The notes under the pieces were generated by a model that worked only from the letters and a program-made list of their open reading frames with translations, had not been told where the DNA came from and did not search any database. A program made the position numbers and the translations under genes. This document shows positions 26,522 through 34,489 of a stretch of DNA of 64,000 nucleotides, piece by piece. The DNA is from JBGVSA01 sp041807905 (GTDB taxonomy: Bacteria > Pseudomonadota > Gammaproteobacteria > Burkholderiales > Rhodocyclaceae), in the NCBI RefSeq assembly GCF_041807905.1, contig NZ_JBGVSA010000008.1:1-64000 (forward strand), given 5' to 3'. Position 1 is the stretch's first letter; each line of letters begins with the position of its first letter.

Positions 26522-28356
26522 GATGTGGATTCTTGCAGCGTTTGCATGTGCCCGTTCTGGGCCTGATGCTGGTACTGCTCGCCGCCTGTGCCATGCAGCC
26601 TTTGCGCTCCGAACTGGAGCAGGGCAAGACGTACATGGACCAGGGGCGCTACCAGGACGCCTACAACACGCTCAAGGGCGTGTACGAGCAAGCGCCCAAC
26701 AATGCCGAGGTACGCGCGGCGTTCCTGTCGGCACGCGAACGCCTGGGCACCGCGTTGCTGACGCGCGGCGATGAGGCCATGGGCCAGCAGCGTTGGGCGG
26801 ACGCCGAGAGCCTGTACGGACAGGCCAGCGTCATCAGCGGATTCGGCGATCGGGCGCTGGTGCGCATGCGTAGCCTGCAGGCCGCCATCGATGCTTCAAA
26901 GCCCAAGCCCGTGCCGCCGCCGGCACCGGTCGACCCGTTTGTCGAAGCGATGCAGAAGCGCGTGTCGCTGCAGTTCCGCGATGCCTCGATCCGGTCGATC
27001 TTCGATGTGCTGTCGAAGACATCGGGCTTGAACATCATCGTCGACCGCGATGTGCCGCCCGGATTGAAGACCACGGTTTTCCTCAACAACACGACGGTCG
27101 AGAGCGCCATCAAGAAGATCGTGATGACTTCGCAACTGGCCACGCGCCAGTTCGATGACAACACGCTGCTCGTATATCCGGACCAGCCGACCAAGCAGCA
27201 GGACTACCAGCAACTGGTGGTGAAGAGCTTCCACCTGGGCAACGCCGACGCCAAGGCTGTGGCCAACAGCTTGAAAACGGTGCTGCGCTTCCGCGACGTG
27301 GTGGTCGACGACAAGCTGAACATGATCGTCATGCGCGACACGCCTGAGGCCATCCGCATGGCTGAGAAACTCGTCGCCATGCACGACGTGCCCGAGCCCG
27401 AAGTGATGCTGGACGTCGAAATCCTCGAAGTCAGCCGTTCGCTGTTGCAGGATCTCGGCGTCGAATGGCCGTCCCAGTTGCAGCTCAATGCGCTGCCGTT
27501 CCAGTTACAGAGCGGATCGAGTTTTGATTCGACGGTGCCGCTCACCTTGCGCGACCTGATGCAGCTCACGCCCGGACGCATCGGCGCCACAGTGGGGCCG
27601 ATGAGCATCAACGCGCATGCCACCGATGGCGATGTCAGCCTGCTGGCAAACCCGCGCATCCGCGCCAAGAACAAAGAGAAGGCCAAGATCCTGATCGGCG
27701 AGCGCGTGCCCAATATCAGTTCGACGGCGACGTCGACAGGCTTTGTCAGCGAGAACATCAACTACGTGGATGTCGGCCTCAAGCTCGACGTCGAGCCGCA
27801 GGTGTATCCGGACAACCAGGTCGTCATCAAGCTGGCGCTGGAGGTGAGCAACATCCTCGACACCACGCAGACGAAAAGCGGAACGCTGGCCTATCGCATC
27901 GGCACCCGCAACGCGTCGACGGTGCTGCGGCTCAAGGATGGCGAAAACCAGATCCTCGCCGGCCTGATCCAGGACGAAGACAGCAAGTCGATGTCCAAGG
28001 TGCCCGCACTCGGTGACATTCCGATTCTGGGACGCTTGTTCGGTAGCCAGCACGACGAAAAGAAGAAGACCGAAATCGTGCTCTCGATCACGCCCCACCT
28101 GATCCGCGCCATCAATCGGCCGTCGGCCGCGTCGGCCCAGTTCGACGCCGGCACGGTCACGGGCATTCGCGGCCATCGCGCAGAAAACGAAACCGGCACG
28201 GGGCAGGACGTGGTGACCACCACGCCGGAGAACGAAGGCGGCAACAGTAACGCGCAACGCCAGCAAGGCAACCAGTACAACCAGAATAACCAGAACAACG
28301 GCTTCAACAGTTCGTCGCAGCAAGGCGGCATGCGCACCAATCGCGACGAGCCATGA
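26518..28356 (+). CDS. gspD: TPR-bearing lipoprotein secretin (GspD/MshL-like)
   Basis: A 612-residue secretin. LVLLAAC is a lipobox with Cys24, so the N-terminus is probably lipidated. Residues 30-125 form a TPR-like helical region (LEQGKTYMDQGRYQDAYNTL) not found in standard GspD. An STN/N0 domain follows (VSLQFRDASIRSIFDVLS), then one N1-type domain (VKSFHLGNADAKAVANSLK) and the secretin barrel with VPNISS, EPQVYPDNQVVIKLALEVSN and VPALGDIPILGRLFGS. The C-terminal 45 residues are Gln/Asn-rich low complexity. It should form the outer-membrane pore of this system. Fewer N-domains than GspD make it closer to MshL or PilQ-type secretins. Confidence 0.92.
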   Translation: MRCGFLQRLHVPVLGLMLVLLAACAMQPLRSELEQGKTYMDQGRYQDAYNTLKGVYEQAPNNAEVRAAFLSARERLGTALLTRGDEAMGQQRWADAESLYGQASVISGFGDRALVRMRSLQAAIDASKPKPVPPPAPVDPFVEAMQKRVSLQFRDASIRSIFDVLSKTSGLNIIVDRDVPPGLKTTVFLNNTTVESAIKKIVMTSQLATRQFDDNTLLVYPDQPTKQQDYQQLVVKSFHLGNADAKAVANSLKTVLRFRDVVVDDKLNMIVMRDTPEAIRMAEKLVAMHDVPEPEVMLDVEILEVSRSLLQDLGVEWPSQLQLNALPFQLQSGSSFDSTVPLTLRDLMQLTPGRIGATVGPMSINAHATDGDVSLLANPRIRAKNKEKAKILIGERVPNISSTATSTGFVSENINYVDVGLKLDVEPQVYPDNQVVIKLALEVSNILDTTQTKSGTLAYRIGTRNASTVLRLKDGENQILAGLIQDEDSKSMSKVPALGDIPILGRLFGSQHDEKKKTEIVLSITPHLIRAINRPSAASAQFDAGTVTGIRGHRAENETGTGQDVVTTTPENEGGNSNAQRQQGNQYNQNNQNNGFNSSSQQGGMRTNRDEP

Positions 28357-28754
28357 GCCTGAGGCAACGCCTGGTTGTTCGTATGCAATCGCGCGGCTTC
28401 ACGCTGGTGGAGCTGCTGGTGGTCATGGCGATCATCGCGTTGCTGCTCACGCTGGCCGTCCCGCGCTACTTCAATAGCCTCGATCGCTCCAAGGAGAGCA
28501 TCCTGGCGGAAAATCTGCGCACCACGCGCGAGACCATCGACAAGTTCTACGCCGATCAGGGGCGTTATCCCGACTCGCTGAGCGAACTGGTCACGCTCAA
28601 ATATCTGCGCAGCCTCCCGTACGACCCCATCACCGATAGCACGCAGACCTGGGTGATCATCTCGCCCGAGTCGCCGTATCGCGGGCAGGTCTATGACATC
28701 AAGAGCGGCGCGCGCGGCGGCACGAAGCAGGGGAAAGCGTACTCGTCGATGTAA
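28353..28754 (+). CDS. Second pseudopilin, GspG/H-like
   Basis: A 133-residue prepilin-like protein with the cleavage site QSRG|FTLVELLVVMAIIALL and a short C-terminal domain with GRYPDSLSELVTLKYLRSLPYDPITD, the GspG-type fold without the usual calcium loop sequence. A second start at 28383 would shorten the leader. It overlaps the secretin stop (ATGA) and is the last gene of the operon. It may be a minor tip pseudopilin or the major subunit of a short pilus. The sequence alone does not decide. Confidence 0.85.
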   Translation: MSLRQRLVVRMQSRGFTLVELLVVMAIIALLLTLAVPRYFNSLDRSKESILAENLRTTRETIDKFYADQGRYPDSLSELVTLKYLRSLPYDPITDSTQTWVIISPESPYRGQVYDIKSGARGGTKQGKAYSSM

Positions 28755-28786
28755 AAAAAGGCCGCCGCACCGATGGCGCAGCGGCC
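28753..28786 (-). terminator. Rho-independent terminator of the GH31/TRAP operon
   Basis: On the minus strand GGCCGC and GCGGCC close a hairpin followed by seven T. It overlaps the stop of the convergent second pseudopilin gene. A second GC-rich hairpin (GTCCCGG/CCGGGAC, 28794-28814) stands just before it and may stop transcription coming from the left. Confidence 0.85.
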
Positions 28787-28843
28787 GTTGAAGGTCCCGG
28801 GGAGAGGCCGGGACTGCGTATGAACGGTATGTGCGCGACGGGT

Positions 28844-31243
28844 TCAGTCGAGCGCCAGGCGGACACGCCGCCAGTCGCGTTCGATGCGGTCGCTCAGGAT
28901 GCGCGCGGCCACGGCTTCGATCGGTCGTACTTCATGCGGCGGCAGCAACAGCGCCACTTCGCGCTGGGCTGGCGGGCATGCGCCCGTGGCGACGACTTCG
29001 ACGGCGATCCGTTCGTTCGCCGTGTCCACCGTCACTTTCCAGCCGCCGTACTGTCCCTGGCGATAGGCTTCGCTTTCGCCGTCGTCCTCGAAGCAGGTTT
29101 CGACATGCCGGCCGACACCTTGCGCCGGAAAGAGCGCGAAAGCGCGTTCGTCCGCCGGCTGCGCGAAGTGTTGTTCGGCGATGTTCAGCGGCAGGATCGC
29201 GCCCTCGCGCACGAGCAGGGGCGGGCGATCCATGGGCGCCGGCAGGACGATGTCCTGCCCGCCGCCATAGCGTTCCTTCGTCCAGAAGTCGTACCAGCCT
29301 GCGCCGGCAGGCAGGTACACGCGGCGCTCACGCTGATCGGGTTCGACGACGGAGGCCACCAGCAGACGATCGCCCAGCATGGTGTCGTCCCTGTCGACGT
29401 AGCAGCGCGCATCGTCCGGGAATTCATAGAACGTGGGACGCAGGATCGGTTCATAGCGCTGGTGCGAGCGCCATAGCAGGTCGTACAGATACGGGATGAG
29501 CTGGTAGCGGAAGCGGATCAGTTCGCGGATGTGGTGCGTGGCCTCCGGGTACATCCACGGCTCATTGACGCTGCCGTCATCGTTCCATGAATGGATGGAG
29601 AAGCGCGGCAGAAAGATGCCATGTTGCACCCATCGCACGAGCAGTTCAGGCGATGGCGCCGGGCCGGCGAAGCCGCCGATGTCGTGCCCGGTGTTGGAGA
29701 CGCCGGACATCGCCAGGCCCAATGCCATCTTGATGTTGTAGCGCAGGGTGTCCCAGCTCGTGTAGTTGTCGCCCGACCATGTCTGCACATAGCGCTGCAT
29801 GCCGGCCGCGCCCGAGCGCGAAACCAGGAAGGGGCGCTTGCCGGGCGAATACTCCGATTGTGCGGCGCGCGAGCTCTTGAGCATCAGCAGCGTCTGCAGC
29901 GGACGCAACTCGCGCGCCGGGCGTGGCGCGCCAAAGCCATGGATGAGCGCCGTATCGCTCCAGATTTCGAATTCGTTGTTGTCGTTCCAGGTGGCGGCGA
30001 TGCCGTATTCGAGCAGGGCATCGGTGACGCGGGCCTTCCACCACGCAATGGTCGCCGGATTGGTGAAGTCGAGGTAAGCGCCGGTTTCGTCCCAGAATTG
30101 CACGGCCGTCGGCGCACCGTCCAGATCATGGACGAACAAGCCCGCATCGCGCGCTTCGGCAAAGCGTGGATGGTCCTGCAGGAGACACGGCTTGATGTTC
30201 GGGCAGAGCTTGAGACCCTTGTCGAGATAGTCCTGTACGAAGCGCCTGATGTCCGGGAACTTGTCGTGGTTCCAGTTAAAGACGTAGCGCTTGCCATCGA
30301 TCGAGGTGTAGCCCGACGACAGGTGGAACGAATCGCACAGGATGTCGTGCTCGGCGCAGCCTTCGAGGAATTCGTTCATGCGTTCCTGCGCATTCGGGGC
30401 ATCGGTGTACGTCATGGTCGAGCCGGAATAGCCCAGCCCCCATCGTGGCGTGAAGGCCGGCCGTCCCGTGAGCCATGTGTAGCGCAGCGTAACGTCGGCC
30501 AGCGTGTCGCCGGCGATGAAGTAGAGATCCAGGTCGCCGTGGTCGGCCACGAAGTAGCGATAGTGGCCGTGGTAGTTGTCCAGCTCGCGTCCCATGTCGA
30601 AGGTGCAGTCGGACAGCGTGTCGTAGAACAGGCCGTAGGCCGCGCCCGTGCCTGGCTTGTAGGTCAGATAGAAGGGGATGTGCTTGTACAGCGGATCGGT
30701 GCGCCGTGCGTCATATCCCATCGGGTCGAGATTGCACATGCGATAGCTGTGACCGTGCCGGTTGGCTTCGCCCGCGCGCTCGCCCAGTCCGAAGTACATG
30801 TCGTCGCGCTCCCGGCGCAGGTAGTGATAGACGCGCTCGTCCCACCATCCGAAATTGTAGCTCTGCGTGGGGCGATCGGCCGCGGCGGGTAGCCACTGAC
30901 CACCGCGATTCGTTTCCCACGCGCATTGCAGACCGTCGAAGCGGATGGTCAGGCGGACCTTGCCTGTCTGCACGACGATGGATTCCCGCGTCGTCTCCAG
31001 CGCGTACGCGGGCAGCGAGAAGCCGCTCGTATCCATGCGGTCGCGGCCTTCGGCGGCAACGTCTTCCAGACCGGGCGCGATGGCCCACGTCTGCGACAGA
31101 TTGAGCTTGCCGTGCGGTAGAACCAGGACGCGGACGATGTCCTCTTCGAGCACGAAAATGTGGGCGACGTGTCCTTCCGGCGAGTTCAGCGTGACGTGAT
31201 TGCCGGATCTGGAGTGAAGCGAAAACTGCGGATTGGTGTTCAT
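28844..31243 (-). CDS. GH31 alpha-glycosidase
   Basis: A 799-residue family 31 glycoside hydrolase with retaining mechanism. The N-terminal beta-sandwich is at about 1-240 and the (beta/alpha)8 barrel at about 245-590. The nucleophile is Asp421 in WNDNNE and the acid/base is Asp492 in WSGDNYTSWD. Also visible are GLGERAGEANRHG, NLDPMGYDARRTDPLYKHIPF and GHDIGGFAGPAPSPELLVRW. C-terminal beta domains follow. There is no signal peptide, so it acts in the cytosol on an imported alpha-glycoside. It is the last gene of the TRAP operon, 134 bases after dctM. GH31 covers alpha-glucosidases, alpha-xylosidases and sulfoquinovosidases; the exact sugar is not determined. Confidence 0.92.
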   Translation of the reverse strand: MNTNPQFSLHSRSGNHVTLNSPEGHVAHIFVLEEDIVRVLVLPHGKLNLSQTWAIAPGLEDVAAEGRDRMDTSGFSLPAYALETTRESIVVQTGKVRLTIRFDGLQCAWETNRGGQWLPAAADRPTQSYNFGWWDERVYHYLRRERDDMYFGLGERAGEANRHGHSYRMCNLDPMGYDARRTDPLYKHIPFYLTYKPGTGAAYGLFYDTLSDCTFDMGRELDNYHGHYRYFVADHGDLDLYFIAGDTLADVTLRYTWLTGRPAFTPRWGLGYSGSTMTYTDAPNAQERMNEFLEGCAEHDILCDSFHLSSGYTSIDGKRYVFNWNHDKFPDIRRFVQDYLDKGLKLCPNIKPCLLQDHPRFAEARDAGLFVHDLDGAPTAVQFWDETGAYLDFTNPATIAWWKARVTDALLEYGIAATWNDNNEFEIWSDTALIHGFGAPRPARELRPLQTLLMLKSSRAAQSEYSPGKRPFLVSRSGAAGMQRYVQTWSGDNYTSWDTLRYNIKMALGLAMSGVSNTGHDIGGFAGPAPSPELLVRWVQHGIFLPRFSIHSWNDDGSVNEPWMYPEATHHIRELIRFRYQLIPYLYDLLWRSHQRYEPILRPTFYEFPDDARCYVDRDDTMLGDRLLVASVVEPDQRERRVYLPAGAGWYDFWTKERYGGGQDIVLPAPMDRPPLLVREGAILPLNIAEQHFAQPADERAFALFPAQGVGRHVETCFEDDGESEAYRQGQYGGWKVTVDTANERIAVEVVATGACPPAQREVALLLPPHEVRPIEAVAARILSDRIERDWRRVRLALD

Positions 31244-31325
31244 GGTTCTTTCCTAAGGGGCGTCGAGCGTGGGGCGGCAGGCGTCTTGCCCGCGGCCGGA
31301 TCGGCGCCTGCGGAGTCTTTGCGGG

Positions 31326-31350
31326 GCCGGGCGTGCGTGGCACGCCCGGC
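31326..31350 (-). promoter_or_regulatory. Intercistronic hairpin between dctM and GH31
   Basis: A perfect 11-bp GC-rich inverted repeat (GCCGGGCGTGC with GCACGCCCGGC, 3-nt loop) lies 27 bases after the dctM stop inside the operon. It has no U-run, so mRNA stabilisation or partial attenuation is more likely than full termination. Confidence 0.6.
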
Positions 31351-31377
31351 GTGGTCAGGCGGAGTGGACGCGCGGCA

Positions 31378-32688
31378 TCAACTGACCTTGCCGAGCAGTA
31401 CCTCGGGCAACCACAGCGACAGCGCGGGGATGTAGGTCACCAGCATCAGGGCGGCGATTTCGAAGGCGAACATCGGAAGCAGCGGACGGGTCAGCTCGGT
31501 GAGGCTGACGCGCGAGACGCGTGCGGCGACGAACAGGGTGCTGCCGACCGGGGGCGTAGCAATGCCGATACACAGGTTGAACACGATGATGATGCCGAAG
31601 TGCACCGGCGATATGCCCAGTTTCACCGCCACCGGAAGGAAGATCGGCGTGAAGATCAGCAGCCCCGGCGTGATGTCGAGGAAGGTGCCGAGCAGCAGCA
31701 TCAGCACGTTGAACATCAGCAACAGCGTGTACGGGTTGTCCGAGATGGCGATGATTGCGTTGGCGATGGCCTGGACCGAGCCCGTGCTGGCGAGCAGCCA
31801 CGACATTGTCATCGACACGCCGACCATCAGCATGACGACAGCGGTGCCTACGGAGGCATCGAGGATGCTGCGTGCCAGCGTCTGCCACGACAGGCTGCGG
31901 TAGAAGAACTTGCCGAGGACGAACGTGTAGAACGCTGCGACGCCCGCCGCCTCGGTCGCCGTAAAGATGCCGGCGACGATGCCGCCCATGACGATCACGA
32001 TCATCGCCAGTGCGGGCAGGGCGCGCAGAAAGATCGTCATCGATTCGCCCATCGAATAGCGATGGACTTCGCGCGGCAGGTCGCCGCGCATCGCCACGAT
32101 CCACAGCCAGATCATGACGGACAGCGCCATCAGGATGCCCGGGATGTAGCCGGCCACGAACAGTACGTCGACCGGGGTTCCACCCGAAATCAACGAGTAC
32201 ACGATGAGCGCGCCGGACGGCGGAATCAGCAGGCCGCAGGGCGATGCGGCCACGTTGGCGGCAGCGCAGATGGGCATATTGTAGCCGGCCTTGCGCTGCA
32301 ACGGCGACATGACCGAGCCGACCGCCGCGGCGCTTGCCACGGCAGAGCCCGAAATGGCACCGAACAGCGCATTCGCCACCACGGTGATCTGCGCGAGCGA
32401 ACCCGGCATCCAGCCGACCAGCACCTTGGCCAGATCAATGAGGCGCGCCGCGATGCCGCCGGTATTCATGATGCTGCCGGCAAGAATGAACAATGGGATT
32501 GCGACGAGCGTGAAGCTGTCCAGGCTCGACGCGATGCGCTGGGCCGAGACGATGAGCGCGGCGTCGACGGTGGGCGTGACGGTGAACAACGCCAGCAGCG
32601 TGCCGATGCCGATGCAAAAGCTCACCGGCACGCCGAACATCAACAGGCCGATGAAGACGATCGTTAGGATCCACAGGGCGGTGCTCAT
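31378..32688 (-). CDS. dctM: TRAP transporter large permease DctM
   Basis: A 436-residue polytopic protein of the ion-transporter superfamily, the large sodium-coupled permease of TRAP systems. Typical segments are FGVPVSFCIGIGTLLALF near the start, NALFGAISGSAVASAAAVGS, ANVAASPCGLLIPPSGALIVY and late GIATPPVGSTLFVAARVS. About 12 membrane helices. The ATG at 32688 overlaps the dctQ stop (ATGA). It works with DctP and DctQ to import an organic acid or acidic sugar. Confidence 0.95.
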   Translation of the reverse strand: MSTALWILTIVFIGLLMFGVPVSFCIGIGTLLALFTVTPTVDAALIVSAQRIASSLDSFTLVAIPLFILAGSIMNTGGIAARLIDLAKVLVGWMPGSLAQITVVANALFGAISGSAVASAAAVGSVMSPLQRKAGYNMPICAAANVAASPCGLLIPPSGALIVYSLISGGTPVDVLFVAGYIPGILMALSVMIWLWIVAMRGDLPREVHRYSMGESMTIFLRALPALAMIVIVMGGIVAGIFTATEAAGVAAFYTFVLGKFFYRSLSWQTLARSILDASVGTAVVMLMVGVSMTMSWLLASTGSVQAIANAIIAISDNPYTLLLMFNVLMLLLGTFLDITPGLLIFTPIFLPVAVKLGISPVHFGIIIVFNLCIGIATPPVGSTLFVAARVSRVSLTELTRPLLPMFAFEIAALMLVTYIPALSLWLPEVLLGKVS

Positions 32689-33215
32689 GACTGCAGCTCC
32701 TTTTCGACGTGTTCGATGGCTTGCTCGACCTCGTCGGCCGGCCTGGCGTGGCCGGGCGCCACGATGATGACGATCTGATAGAAAGCGGCCGCCACGCCGG
32801 CGATGGGAATGCACAGGTAGACGTATCCCATGGGCACTTCGAGCGTCGCCGAGAGTTGCTCCACTTCGAACGCCCGCAGCACGAGCTTTCCGCCGCCGTA
32901 GATGAGCACCGCGAGGGCAAAGGCCAGCACGATCACCGCGACCGCCCGCATGTGCGCATGCAGCGCCGCGCCGGTGAGTTTTTCTTCGAGCATGGTGTAG
33001 GCCATGTGCTCGATGCGTCCGCAGGCGTATGCGGTGCCGAGCAGGCTCAGCCAGATGACGGCGAAGCGCGAATACTCTTCGGTGAAAGTCGAGGGGTCGT
33101 TGAGCAGGTATCGACTGATGACCTGCCACAGTACGCATAGCGACAGCGTCGAAAAGCAGACGATGAGCGCCGCCTGCAGCACGCGGTCGAGCGCGGCCTT
33201 GATTGTGAACAGCAT
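32685..33215 (-). CDS. dctQ: TRAP transporter small permease DctQ
   Basis: A 176-residue protein with four membrane helices, the DctQ family layout. The conserved block is NDPSTFTEEYSRFAVIWLSL with the following LGTAYACGRIEHM. It lies 56 bases after dctP (with a hairpin between them) and overlaps dctM by 4 bases. It pairs with DctM to form the membrane complex. Confidence 0.92.
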   Translation of the reverse strand: MLFTIKAALDRVLQAALIVCFSTLSLCVLWQVISRYLLNDPSTFTEEYSRFAVIWLSLLGTAYACGRIEHMAYTMLEEKLTGAALHAHMRAVAVIVLAFALAVLIYGGGKLVLRAFEVEQLSATLEVPMGYVYLCIPIAGVAAAFYQIVIIVAPGHARPADEVEQAIEHVEKELQS

Positions 33216-33230
33216 GAGATGGCTCCTTGT

Positions 33231-33259
33231 CCGTCGGCGCGCGCGGGGCGGGCCGACGG
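33231..33259 (-). promoter_or_regulatory. Intercistronic hairpin between dctP and dctQ
   Basis: CCGTCGGC and GCCGACGG form an 8-bp stem with a 13-nt loop between the dctP stop and the dctQ start. Binding-protein genes often have such a hairpin after them, which raises their mRNA over that of the membrane genes. That function is inferred here. Confidence 0.5.
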
Positions 33260-33271
33260 TACCAGCGTGAC

Positions 33272-34258
33272 TTACTTGACGGCGGCGATCTGGTCGAGGA
33301 GGGATGCGATCTTGGCGTTTTTGCGCTCGGCGTCGATCATGGGTTTGACCTTGGCGACGAAGGGCGCTTTGTTGGGAGTGATGAACTTCACGCCCATTTT
33401 TTCGGCCTTGGCGCGTTCGGTCTGCTCGAATTCGGCCCACAACTTTTTCTGGAGTTCGAACGATTCCCTGGCGGCGGCGCGGATGATGTCCTGCTGCGGC
33501 TTCTTCAACGAATCCCATTTGGTGGTGGAGATCACCAGCACATCCGGCACGATCTGGTGCTCGTCTGCGGAGAAGAACTTGGTGACTTCGCCGTGGCGGC
33601 CGCTGGTCAGAGCGGTGACGTTGTTTTCGGCACCGTCGACCACGCCCATTTGCAGGGCGGAATAGACCTCGCCCCAAGGCATCGGGGTCGGCGAGGCGCC
33701 CAGCGCCTGGATCATCTTGATCGTCGTCGGGCTTTGCTGGATGCGGATTTTCATGCCCTTGAGATCATCGGGCGTGTTGATCGGCTTCTTGGCGTAGAAG
33801 CTGCGCGAGCCCGAATCGTAAAAGGTCAGTCCCACGAATCCCTTGTTCTTGGAGGCCGCCAGGATCGACTCGCCGATCGGTCCCTGCACGACCTTGAAGA
33901 AATGGTCCTTGTCGCGGAACACATACGGCAGGTTGAAGACTTTGTACTCGGGGACGAAGGTCTCCAGCGGCGCGGCGTTGGCCTTGGTCATTTCCAGTAC
34001 GCCGTTCTGCACTTGTTCGAGCAGTTCGCGTTCCTGCCCGAGCTGGCCGTTGGGGAACACTGTGATCTCGATTTCGCCATTGGTCTTTTGCTTGACCACA
34101 TCGGCAAAGTGCTTCATTGCGATGTGCACGGGGTTGTCTTCCGGCAGGCCGTGCGCCAGGCGCATCTTGTCGGCTGCCTGTGCCGTACCGCAGGCAAACG
34201 CCAGGGCGAACGAAGTGGAAAGCAGTCCGCGCGCCGCGCGCTTCAGCGTGTTGGTCAT
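33272..34258 (-). CDS. dctP: TRAP substrate-binding protein DctP
   Basis: A 328-residue periplasmic binding protein with a signal peptide (cut after GTAQA, residue 28) and the DctP fold. Arg172 in GMKIRIQQSP is the conserved arginine that binds the ligand carboxylate in nearly all characterised DctP proteins, and WGEVYSALQMGVVDGAENN is the family signature. The ligand therefore probably carries a carboxylate, for example a uronate or glycosiduronic acid. It is the first gene of the leftward operon dctPQM-GH31, divergent from a LacI-type regulator. Confidence 0.94.
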   Translation of the reverse strand: MTNTLKRAARGLLSTSFALAFACGTAQAADKMRLAHGLPEDNPVHIAMKHFADVVKQKTNGEIEITVFPNGQLGQERELLEQVQNGVLEMTKANAAPLETFVPEYKVFNLPYVFRDKDHFFKVVQGPIGESILAASKNKGFVGLTFYDSGSRSFYAKKPINTPDDLKGMKIRIQQSPTTIKMIQALGASPTPMPWGEVYSALQMGVVDGAENNVTALTSGRHGEVTKFFSADEHQIVPDVLVISTTKWDSLKKPQQDIIRAAARESFELQKKLWAEFEQTERAKAEKMGVKFITPNKAPFVAKVKPMIDAERKNAKIASLLDQIAAVK

Positions 34259-34447
34259 GGTTGTCTCCTGTTATGCGTGATCTTTTGCCACGTGATGTCA
34301 TCGCGGCCGGGGCGGGCACTGGAACGAGATGTGCCGACGGCGGGAAGCTAGCAATCCCGCCGAATTGCAGGCAAAGGGTTTTACTGAAAAAAGTTGCAGA
34401 GACTGTGCAAGGGAAGGTGCTGATGGAGGTCTATGCTCCGCAGTGCC

Positions 34448-34477
34448 TATAATTGTTGAGTATGAAAAAATTTTCAT
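34448..34477. promoter_or_regulatory. LacI-type operator and promoter element
   Basis: A perfect inverted repeat ATGAAAA-AA-TTTTCAT occupies 34462-34477, of the size and style of LacI-family operators, between the divergent regulator and TRAP operon. A consensus -10 TATAAT on the plus strand at 34448-34453 places the regulator's transcription start inside or next to it, so autorepression is likely. Control of dctP, which starts about 200 bases to the left, is inferred. Confidence 0.65.
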
Positions 34478-34489
34478 GAGGGTTTCCCC

